Of a stretch of 64,000 nt of DNA, positions 43,974-55,414 are shown one piece after another. This DNA is from Porites lobata (Eukaryota > Cnidaria > Anthozoa > Scleractinia > Poritidae): positions 259,001-323,000 of the forward strand of contig CALNXK010000150.1 of NCBI GenBank assembly GCA_942486035.1, given 5' to 3'. The position numbers and the translations under genes are program-made. The first letter of the stretch is position 1; each line of letters starts with the position of its first letter. Below the pieces are notes generated by a model that saw only the letters and a program-made list of their open reading frames with translations, was not told where the DNA came from and made no database searches.

Positions 43974-44587
43974 TGAGTTGCAAGATCTTGAATTTTCCAA
44001 ATTTTGCCGCAAGATCTAGATTTTCGAAATCTTGCCGGCAAGAATTTGAACTTTCCAAATCTTGCCGTCAAGGTCTGGAAATTTCCAAATCTTGCCGGTT
44101 AGATCTGGAATTTTCCAAGTCTTGCCAGCAAGATCTTGAATTTTCCAAATCTTGCCGGCAAAATTTGGAATTTTCCAAACGTTGCCCGCCGGCAAGATAT
44201 GGAATTTTCCAAATCTTGCAATTTTCTCATTTGCTGTAAACGTCCTAAAAACACAGTCTCAATGTCCGATATTTCGGCCGTGAATTTTGATAGTTGGGTG
44301 ATGTAAGTTTGCTTGTTCGATGAAGGCTTCGATGTCTGGTTTACTTAATTTATCCCATAGGTAGGCTAGCCGACAGGATTTGGAAAATTCAAGATCTTGC
44401 CGGCAAGATTTGGAAAATTCAATATCTTGTCGGCAAGATTTGGAAAATTGAAGATCTAACCGGCAGGATTTGGAAAATTCAAGATCTTGCCGGCAAGATT
44501 GGAAAATTCAAGATCTTGCTGGCAGGATTTGGAAAATTCGATATCTTGTCGGCAAGATTTGGAAAATTCAATATCTTGCAACTCACC
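43974..44587. mobile_element. foldback-like element: inverted arrays of a 30-bp repeat
   Basis: The left arm (43974-44220) has about eight tandem 30-bp units (GCAAGATCTTGAATTTTCCA and AATCTTGCCG). The right arm (44370-44587) has about seven units in the opposite orientation. A 149-bp spacer separates them. The outer tips TGAGTTGCAAGAT and ATCTTGCAACTCA are perfect inverts. Arms made of short tandem repeats are the hallmark of foldback transposons. Confidence 0.75.
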
Positions 44588-45677
44588 ACTCACTACCTCG
44601 CTGCAGTAACTCACGACGGATAACTCACCAGCTTGCGGGTCCCTTCCTCGCGGGAGTTACTTTCTTCTCCTTTTGCTTTTACCCGTATCTTAAACGGATA
44701 AAGGTTCTTGATATTCGAACGTATCAAAGGCAACGCATCGCACCCCCCCACCCACCGGGAGGTACTCCCATAAATTTTGGATAGGTTACGTTTGTGTCGC
44801 CCAGGGTCTTTTAAAAACCTTGACGACCCTAACCTCCCTCCCTAAGGCCTAAACATGAAAAACGAGACCCAGTTCAAGGGGCCACCAAAAGTTTTTTGGT
44901 GGCAAACCTGTTAGTTAGCTGTTTAGCCCTGTTAAAAGCCTTGAAAGGGTGGTCACCAGAACTCTTCGAGTGACGAGTTTGAATACCTCACATCAAATTT
45001 TCAGACTTAGTTCTTTTCAAACTTTATTATTGACATTTTTATAATGATATGAGAAGGTAATTCTTACGCTACACGCGAGCGACAAACAACTCTATTTACA
45101 GATAAAAGAGTTTACTGGAGTACGAATGAACTTTACGTTCGTAAATAAAGATATGACAGCAGTGATAAATGTGTCGTAAAAATAATGGAACTATTTACAG
45201 ATATAAGAGATTGCCCTTGTTAGTGCTCCAGTACAATGATTATTGATTCGAGTACATCTTAAAAAAAGGAAATACCTTCCTTCTAGATAAAATTATTTTT
45301 TACGACAGTATATCATGGTTATCACAAAAAATACATTACAGCAGCAGAGTTTGTCCTGATAATGACAACAAGTGGACAGAGAATTTAAATATCCTTGGTT
45401 ATTTTTCGGCGGAAAATTTGTTGGATGGGTGTTATTACAAAGCATTTGATTTGCAGTTAACCCTTTGAAGAACAGGTGTCCTAAAGATGATCTCCCTGTG
45501 TTACCAGTTAGAGCATCTTAACATAATCAAGCATATAAATATACCTTGAAGAATATTGCATGTCGCTCTGACATTCATTATATACTAATAGCTGAGTTTC
45601 ATTTACTTACTGGGGCATGTTTGATTCAAACAAGTGCATTAGTGAAGACATCAATACTTGAATTTCAGTGCAAGATA

Positions 45678-45797
45678 GAGCGGTTTTCACTTGACTGTCG
45701 TAAAACCAAAACCAAAGTAAATACACTAGCCAACCAAAGGGCGTAGTAAAACCAAAACCAAAACCAATCCCTTTCGACAGTCAAGTGAAAACCGCTG
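45678..45797. mobile_element. 120-bp TA-flanked MITE
   Basis: A perfect 22-bp inverted repeat AGCGGTTTTCACTTGACTGTCG, AAAACCAAAACC repeats inside, TA at 45676-45677 and 45798-45799. Tc1/mariner-type target. Confidence 0.85.
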
Positions 45798-46427
45798 TAA
45801 CAAAGTACGTGAACCAATAGACAAAAGAGTGTCAGCGTACAAGAAGATAATTTGCGCCCATGGTTTTTCTTAATTCCTAATTCACTACCGGTGGCATTCT
45901 TAATAGGAAAACAAGCTGAGTACCAAAGGATTATTTCAATGTGTTTCTTGGTGCCGTAGAAGCCACTGTTGGTTAGCTACCCAACCTTGTGTTGTAGTTA
46001 TGGCTAAGTAGCCTGCATGACAGGTGTTTAACTTGGAAAGGGGATTCCGCCTTCCGCGCGCGTGAGAATCACGAAAGGCGCTTCATCTCTTCCTCCCTTC
46101 GCCCTCACGAGCGGTTTTGCGCCCAAATTCCCTTTCCCTTCCCTTTCGAATGCTTGCTGTGAAATGCTTTGTATACATGTAAGTCATTTGGTGATCATAC
46201 CATTCACAACACCGTCTTTCCTGGCTTTGGCTACTTTTCGTCCAACAGAATAAGTCCGTTACCCAGAAAAATGAAATTACACACACTCCATTTCATTCCA
46301 CCTCAGTCTCAAAGCGACATTCTTACACCTCCTTATATTGTTAAGCACCCAACTCTTCATTGTCGTGGATGTGATACTTTCTGTTTTGCATATCTGCAGA
46401 AAGAGAGAGGCTTTGAAGAATATAGAG

Positions 46428-46862
46428 AGAAGTCGTTACGTCACGTTGCCATAGTAGCAAAATTTCAGGATGACAACAAAACTGAAAACGTCACTTAAAA
46501 AGTGAATTCCCACTGTTTCAAACTTCATTGATCAACTTCATTTAATTTCTGAATAAAGGCGAAATTTTCCGGGATTGAATCCTTAAGGACCGTATCTAAG
46601 TTCAGAAAAAGAAAATTAAACGAAAACTTTTATGTTCCGTTCACCAACTCCATAAAGCGGGCGTGTGAAATTAGCAAGTTTCATGTTGCAGTCGTGCAAC
46701 GAGAGCTAAGAAATGTACAAAAAAGCGTGACGCACGTGCAAAGTTGCTGTTTTGCTAATATACATGTAAACCTATTACTTTTTTGCCCTTGCTCGTTGCC
46801 AACGCTGTCGTCGTGATCCAGAAATTTTGCTACCATGGTTATGTGACACCACACCTCACCTC
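46428..46862 (+). repeat. interspersed repeat, family R1, copy 5
   Basis: Matches 5487-5912 throughout (GTCACGTTGCCATAGTA, TGTTTCAAACTTCAT, CTCCATAAAGCGGGC, ATGGTTATGTGACACCACAC). Confidence 0.75.
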
Positions 46863-47958
46863 CCGATTATTTGACCTGGAAATTACATGTAGGTCATAAT
46901 TAAAACATTTTGCTGCCTTAATATTAACAAGATCGGTTACACCTTATTTGGGAAAAAATGTAGCATGCAATCCCACCCAATGAACACTGTGCTTTAATTA
47001 TTATAAAGCACTGAGTCATCACACTTATTAAAGATATTGTGTCAATACTGACGCTAATAAGTGTGCCACTATGAGTTAAATGTGAGTATGACAATAAAAT
47101 AATGCTTAGAAAGCCTTTCACTTATCTCCATACTTTGACGTTCAGGAGCTGATTATGAAATATTATAACAAAGAATAAAATTTGCAATTCATAGATACAA
47201 ATAACTGAGCTTGGCCCATTGGGCTTTAAGCATAGTGATAAGTCTAAATAGTGTATTGATAATATATTTTAGAGATTCACATGATAATTATTGTTACTTA
47301 TTACCAATACATGGATTATGACACTCAGTGGCTTTGGCTGTATGATGGCAATAACTGTCATAGTACTTTATGACATGGTGACAACAACTATGATAAGAAT
47401 GAAGGTGAAAGTGATGAGGACCATGGTTACAGTGAGAGATAAACCCTTTGTTGGTGAAGGTTGAAATCATATGAAGTTGTGCAGATGTTCACCATGATAA
47501 TGATGAGAAAAGTTTTAAAATGCAGGTTGTGCTTGTAGCCATGATAGCAAAATGATAATGACAACATTGACCCAACATTGTGAATGCATCAAGCTTGTGT
47601 TGGATAATTCTGGAAATTCCCTGCTTATAAAACTGACTTAACAGAGTCCACGATGATGCTGGGATCTACCAAGCTCATTTCTGGGGACTCCCTTCTTCTT
47701 GCCCAGAGCGAAAGTGAGAGCATGAGAATGAAGTTGGTGACTAACTGGCCATAGTACAGGAGGAACCGAGTGCACTTAAGGGAATCATTTCTCACTTCCT
47801 GTCTCACAGTGTTCAATAAGATGACTGTAATGTCCTTCGCTGGCTCATCCCAGAGCCCTTACACGGCAGCATATCCTGCAGGGTCATCGCATGAAAGTTT
47901 GACTACCAGATACCGACTGTACATTACCAACAGTTTCATCCTTTAGCAATCAGATATC

Positions 47959-48165
47959 TTATATGGTTGACTCCTTTGACGATGTCTTAACAGAAACATC
48001 GTTGGTGTAATTCACTACTGTGGTCACAGCTGGAGGGTGTTCCAGTCCAGAAGTTGTCATTGTTTGGAACTGAGACACTCGTTCTGCAACACACGGCGCT
48101 GACAGCCTTGCCTCTGCATCTTGATCCCAACACTCTTCAATAGTTTGAAGAAAACTAGCCATTCC
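47959..48165 (-). CDS. ACVR2: ACVR2-like last exon and stop
   Basis: 207 nt encoding MASFLQTIEECWDQDAEARL and SAPCVAERV, the end of the kinase, then a short tail ending KESTI and stop TAA at 47959-47961. Acceptor ACACAG. Confidence 0.94.
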   Translation of the reverse strand, partial: GMASFLQTIEECWDQDAEARLSAPCVAERVSQFQTMTTSGLEHPPAVTTVVNYTNDVSVKTSSKESTI

Positions 48166-51100
48166 CTGTGTTCAGAATGATCTTTGATTAGAGCAAGTTT
48201 TGTTACTTTGAACTTGCTCATGCACGTAATATTATTACTCCAAGCGGTGCCAAAGGAAGAGGGTGGGTCAACCAAAGTGCTCTTTGGTAGCTTGGGGAGC
48301 TTACCATTTACACAAACCATGCACCTGAGTGGAAATCTTGTGTATAAACATAAAACTATAGAATTTGATGTAGCGGAAGAACGATCCACCACAAAGTATA
48401 TCCAATTCAAACTAGCTAAACAGACTCAAAAAAACAGAAAATTAATATTGCATTGTCGTAAATCACAGGCCATATTTTCTGATACTTAGCAAAAGGAATG
48501 GCATGAACCATTTTCCAACTAGATTTTTCAGTTTTCCTACGTAAATGGTAAGAACCCCTGGGGTTGACACAACAACTCAGTACATGTAAGTTATCATTAC
48601 AAGTTGGCCATAAGAGCCTTGTTACCCTTAAAGGGGCTGTATCACAGCAGTCCAGTTCATTTTGTTTAATTTTGCTAATTACTCGCCCTCAATCGGTATG
48701 GAACTTCAAGTAAGCAAAGAGACTACATGTAAATGACAAAATCAGAGATTCAAGACAAACAAATATGTCTCCTGAGCATTATTTTTGAAGTCGCAAGCAG
48801 CAGGGATAAAAAAAAAACTGTTAGACTGAACAGTTTTCAAAAACCCTCATTTCAATCCATTTCAATCTTCTTCAGTTTTGCCCATCCGTGGCATCTGTTG
48901 TTTCTGTTATGTTATTTTAACCTTCCTTTAAAGTTTTAAGCATTTATTTTTATGTTCCTCTTAATTTAACGGGCATTTTGTAATTTCCTAATGGGGCTGA
49001 ATTTCGTGACACAGCTCCTCTAAATCTAACATCCCCAGAGTGAACGATAGGGGTCTTGTTGAAAGGTGTCTCTATCTGTTTCATCTGTGCATGAAACCAA
49101 GTGGTGTAACCTTACAAAATAAAACTTGGAATTTTTGTCTGACTTTTGCCACTTCTTGAAGATGGAAACAGTTAAAAAAAGAAAAGAGAAAATTGATTCT
49201 TAACTAGAGTTTTGGCTGAACCAGAGCTTTGGACTACCACAGCTGTACTCCTATCATTCCCAGCTCGTGAATGGTAGGAGTCTTGATCTCTTGCTTCTGT
49301 CCACGAAATCCAGTGGTGCCACTCTTCAAATGAAAGCTCCCGAGCAGTACCCTCTGATATTATTTTATTCAGATTCTTATAATAAAATAAAACTTGGAAT
49401 TTTTGTCTTGATTTTGACTTGCCTAGTTTTGGGAATGATGGAGTTAAAAAAACAAAAAAAGGAATTGACTATCAACCAAATTTTTAGCTAACCCCTCAGT
49501 GTGCTTTGGACAACAGACAACAGATGCAATATCCTGCAATTCAGGCAAGCTGGTGTATTCCTGTATTCATCAGGGTTGTCATTAAGAGCCGGGGGCCGGG
49601 GATTTTCCCCGGCTACTAAGAGAGTGGCCCCCGGCTACTTTTATTAGAAAATAGAAGAAAAATAGAACCAAACGAAATCCCTAGCTGTTTGATCCCCCGC
49701 CTTCTTGTTGTATTTACCCGGCAACTTGAAATCTTAGTGACAACCCTGATTCATAGAGGGTGACAATAATTAATATTATCTTACATTGTGATGAAACCAG
49801 TCAGCTCTAAACTTGGGGCGCATTTTCTTGTGGACAACAGCTTGTTGCATATCCTCTAAAGACAGATGGGATCCTACTTCTTCTTCAAATGGCATTCTAT
49901 AATCACCTACAGGACCTGGGAGAAACAGTCTTGATTTAAGACAACATACATCAGGAAATAGAGCAATTTTAGTTTTCAGTGGACAAAAAGCTTGTACCAG
50001 AATAATTTAAACCATATCGCATTCTTTTATACACTTTTCAAGAGCTATACTAATAGATATAATAAGTTGTCCGTAATAATATTAAAGGCAATTTCCCATG
50101 GGAGCCAGAGAAAATAAAATTCAAATTTCACAGGGACTGTGAAAACACAGGTAAAACTTCATACATAAGAGTTCTTTTAATGAAATTTGAATTTTTTTTT
50201 TCTTGGGCTCCCATAAAAAATTTTCTGCCATGTTATTACAGATAACTTACTTATTACATCCATAACCCTTGAAAACAGTGAAAAAGAATGCAATATGCTT
50301 TAAATTATTCTGGTATAAGGTTTTTGTCCACTGAAAATTAAAATTACTCAATTTCCTGATGGATTCCATCTTAACCTTTTTAAAAGATGTACAAGAGTAG
50401 GTTCAAGAAGTTCTACAAACATAACTGACCACTTCAGAAAATACTGTAACATACCATAATGCTCTTTGTTTGTCACCCCAAAATTTTGCTTAAGCATTGT
50501 CTTCAGTTTCTCTTGGGAGTTAAAATGGCCCAAAGAGAAATGGAAAACAATGCTTAGGCAAAATTTTGGGGTGACAAAAAGAGAATTATAGTATGTTATG
50601 GTATTTTCCAGACTGGTCAATTCAATTTTACCCCTGCAGTAATTTTTTTCCCTAATTTATCACACATTTGATAATCAAACTTTGTGTCCTGACCGAAATT
50701 TGGAAAACTCTTTAGCTGCTAAGCACCTACATGTATAATCCATGATTCTTATGTGTTAACCCAGTAAATCCCAACAGTGATCAACATCAATTTTCTCTTA
50801 AAAATACCCAATACATATCAAGAGTAACGGTTATGAGAGTTGATAAACTGACCTCCTTGGAGAAATTATCAAATTCTCTCCACACATCATTAAGCAGGGC
50901 TGTCACTAAGTTCTCAGGTGGCCGGGTAAATACAACAAGTTGGTAGCTAGGGATTTCCTTCGGTTCTATTTTTGCTATTGAAGTAGCTGGGGTTTTTATT
51001 CAAAGAAGCCACAGGAAATCCTTGCCCCCTCCCCCACCTTTGATGACAGCCCTGTTTAAGGAAATGTATGCACACCAGACTGGAGAATTTGAGTGTGGAT

Positions 51101-54100
51101 TTTTGGTCTTAAAGGGTTATTATTATAATAACTCCTTCCCTCTTCAGCCACCATCACTTTTTTCAGAATAATTTTAGCTTTATTATGACTTATTTTTTTA
51201 AAAATCTTTCAATACTTTTTGAGTCATGCTAAGATCATGATTTTACTCTTACGGGTGTTCAAGCTTACCATCAACAGCAGTGCATCTCGACGCTAACTCC
51301 CAAAGAACAAGGGCAAGCGCATACATATCAATATGCAAAAAGGCTTCTCTTGTAAAATTAATGGCCCCTTCAAGAACTTCAGGAGCCATGTAACGTCTCG
51401 TACCAACCTACATTACAATAAACATTACATCATAGTTGGTTCTTAATCTCTATGAAGGAGATAACAGATTGGTGATTACCAGAAAAATAAGTAAACTTTT
51501 TATTTATTCACAATTTTATTATTATGATCCTAACAAAACTGATTACTGAATTTACATACAGTTTTGTACAGTATGTTCTTGTTAAACTTAAATTCACTTG
51601 TACAGCTCAAAGTTGCACTCCTTGGTTGCAATGTATATTGTTTATCATAATAACCCGATAAAAGAACCTGCTTGATCTTGCTTGGCTAAACAGGTTCTTT
51701 TATTTTGGGGTATTTTAGTGGCAAAATTCTGCCAGAGGGTTCTTAATCCACAGGTTCTTATTAGCGGGTGTTTACGGTACCTATAGCAAATTCACAGTAA
51801 GGGGGGGGGGGGGCAGGGGGGTACTCCCTATAATGGCTTTTAAGGGGAGGGCGAGGCTGAGCCTAAAAAGGAGGTAAACCTATCAGATTTTCTGTAACTT
51901 GATAAATGAATATTGATTATCTTATAAAATATAAAGTACCATTCAAAAGCAAGCTGATGGTCTGTTGCGAGTCAAGAATTAAATGGATTACAGTTCAAGT
52001 TCAACTAGTGAAACTGACAACTCCTGCTATTTTCAGGATGCAAAATGCATAACATATCAGTCGAGCCATTTGAATGAATGCAAATTTTCCTGAAGAACTG
52101 TCAACTACTACAGTAGAAGATCTCCTTTCGACCACTCTTGTAAGCAACCAGCTCTAGTTATGGTCACCTTTGTGAAACCCCGTTTGAACTGTAACTTAAA
52201 CTTTGTAATGAAAAGCTCTCAGAAGTGAGGGCTTCCAAAAGTAACAGCAAACACTTTTTGGATATATTACCCAACATGAATTTTCCTTTGCTTTTAAAGT
52301 CTCATAGGTGACCAGAGTCTCAGAGTCTTGTTGATGTTAATTACCACTTTAATGAAACTTGACCCTGCACTAATGGTTCCTTGATAAAAGAACTTGTACA
52401 AAGCAGTTTGGTACTTGTAAAAGTTCAAGGTAATTTCTGTAGCGACTACTCAGACGTAAAGATTAGCCATGTCGGTTTCAGATAGAAAGACACTCATTAA
52501 ACATTAATCTGAATTATTAATAGATTTTTGAAGCTTTCATAATCGACCACCCTCTATTGTTTTACCAAGCAGTCACTTATGAGAGCTCATTGTCTTAAGT
52601 GACCAGCTTGAATTTCCAACCTGGTGGCTTACCAGAGCTTCAACTACATCTTGAGTATGTATAATCTGTTCAGGTGTTTGCGAAAAGTTTTTTAAAGAGT
52701 GAATGTTTTTTTTCTAATATGAGAGAGGTACATGCAAGATGATACTTAAAACTTGAACAAAGACTGTACCTTCTCGTAGCAATTCTCAAAAACAGAGAGC
52801 CACTTACTTGCTTTTGTGATATATTGTAACCTACATAGTAACCTCTCGTAATAGTGCAAAAAAATAAAAAACCCTGGAAATCTGATTCTTGCGAGGATGA
52901 AGAATTGAGTGTCAACTTAATTTCAACAGTAAGTGCTCTATGATTAGCCTGTGTGGCAGGCATTGAAAGGAGAAGGGGAAGGGGGATTTGGGCGCAAATT
53001 CCAGCTTGCTAGAAGGTGATGTGAAAGTGAGAAAATGTCGTGCCATGCTATTCTTAAGAACGTGTATGAGCCGAAAATGGATGTGATTTTGACCATTCGC
53101 TTCAAAATAACAGTGGAAATGTTTTGTGTCCTACGTTGCAGATGAGGACGTGTATCGGCGTTTTGAAAAGCATAATTATGTTCTTTCATTCATTCATTGC
53201 TATGGAATATGCGTTTACATTGTTTTTTGCTGTTAATAGCTTGATTAATGTGGCTGGCGATCATCTTGCCGGCGGAAGTTTCCCCTAATTACGTAATCAG
53301 TCTCTGTGGTGTAGTGGTGAGGTGTAGTTGCGTCGAGCCGATGGTGCCGGGTTCGAATCCTACTGAACTCTTTTTTTCCTCCTTTCTTTTTTTTCTGTTT
53401 TTTGTGTTGTTGTTTTCTATAAATATATAGCTAAATAACTGTTACTTAATAAAGTGCAATAAACAGCAAGAAAAGTATCATGTTTCCAGAGAAAAGATAG
53501 TACATCCTATATAAATATATGGATAAACAATCTGAATTTCTATCATTTCCTACAACTTACTGTGGGAAAACCAGAGTTATTATAATAACCACTTGATCAT
53601 TTTTTAAACAACGTTTCCATGAGTTCTTTATATAGACTGATAGTAATCATTCTAGTACTTTCCAACATGTAAATAGGACATTCAATGTCATTTTTGATTC
53701 TTTCAAGTCCCACTGCCTAACTAATGCCAGTATCAACAGAATGTGCCGCAGCATTACTATCTTTTAGATACCCTAGCTTAATAGTGAAGCGTGATGACAT
53801 TTCCCTACGGGAATTCATCGTTAGAAGGCATCAATTTCAGCTTGAAAGGAGAATAGAAAAAAGCAGTTAAAGAACCATATGAAGGAAAAGGCCCGTCAGC
53901 AGATGAGTTTTACTGACTGGTTTTGAAAAGTATCATCTCCCAACGGCTTGTCGGTTTTACTCACTAGAAGAAAGAAAGGAAAAATCATGCTGCCTGTGTG
54001 CTTGTTATCTGCTATTTGACCTGCGTTATCAACGGCAAGATTGTTGAAGATGAAGCGATCTATAACTCTTAGCGATTTTTGGTTGAGGACTTCTTCTTGC

Positions 54101-54419
54101 TGGTTATAAAACCGCCACGAACTTACTGTAATAATTAATTGCTGTCTTCTTGCAGATCTTCGAAGTTCAGCTCTTCTTTCCCTGCTACCAGCGTTCTTTT
54201 GTGTGCTCTGCAGGATCGAATTCGTCCTGATAGAAATTCAAAGACTGACGGCAAATTGTTTTAATTTTTCTTAGACAACCATTGCATTGAAAGTTGCAAA
54301 GAGCCGCTACCTTTCTTATTAAATAGTCTTCCAGCCCGATTCCTTCCGCAACAACTTGAATACCAGGCCCGTAACCAGGGGGGGTGCACAGGGTGCGTTC
54401 GCACCCCCCCCCCCAACAG

Positions 54420-54450
<31 letters not shown>

Positions 54451-54620
54451 TCCAAGTTCAGGAGTGCAGTCGGTTAAACTGAAGTTTCAAACTTAACAGT
54501 GATATTTACACAAAATCAAAGACTGGAAAAAGCAGTAGTGTATTCACTGGGAAAATAAAACCAGCTCCACTTTAGTAGCCCGAGCTATTCAGAATATTTC
54601 AATGAGCGCACAGATGTCCG

Positions 54621-54652
<32 letters not shown>

Positions 54653-54743
54653 GCGACGCTTTTCACGGGAGTTTACGACGAGCGAGCCAGTGACAAAAGC
54701 GGAAGCGATCTCACGTTTTTGTCAGACACGTCCGCTAACCAGA

Positions 54744-54774
<31 letters not shown>

Positions 54775-55378
54775 GAGCGCATGAACGCCCGAAGATGCAA
54801 AATTAGTTTTTTTGTGTAAAACGTTACGGGTAGGAGAGAATAGGAAAATAGAAAGAGGAAGGCTGCAGCTAAATCTTCCCAGTCTCTCAATACATGGGTC
54901 AGTAAAGTACCCCGTCAAGAGCCATCAGACGCTGACAATAACAGTGCAGTCGGCGACGATAGCCCAGCTGAAACCACAACTGCAGATCTTTCTCAGTTGA
55001 CTACAGTTTTACAGCGAGATGAGGGTAAATCATACTTTTCGCAATGTCCACCAGTCTTGATCCCATTATTATGCTCTGAGGTTTAGTGGCTGTTCCTCGA
55101 TATGAAACAAACTCGCTTAATAAAAAGCCAGTGCCAATTCGGAGAGGGACTGGGAGGGTTAATCTAAAGCAGCAATCCACAGGCATCCCAAACAATCAAA
55201 ATAAAAGTTTTCGAGACACAAAGAGGGAAAATACATTTTATGTTTCTCTTGGTCTCTTATCGTCATTTCCTGATGCCATGACAATATTCGACAAATGTAA
55301 TATTCAGTTCCTACCGTGTATACTTTGCCGTTACAATTTCTCATGTATTGCTACTTTCCTAAATAAACGAATCAGAAA

Positions 55379-55414
<36 letters not shown>

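Larger units (their letters stand above)
44588..47958. other. intergenic region between DNase 5' flank and ACVR2 3' end
   Basis: Holds a diverged duplicate of the DNase upstream sequence (44645-44735), the 120-bp MITE (45678-45797) and an R1 repeat (46428-46862). The remainder is AT-rich without recognisable genes. Confidence 0.6.

Noticed and set aside
43973..44239. Plus-strand ORF with a 10-residue repeat (SCRQ-LEFSK)
   Set aside because: It arises because the foldback arm repeats every 30 bp, a multiple of three; no start context, splice partner or conservation supports a protein.
43974..44587. CRISPR-like array
   Set aside because: The 30-bp units abut each other with no unique spacers, and the arms are inverted; the genome is animal.
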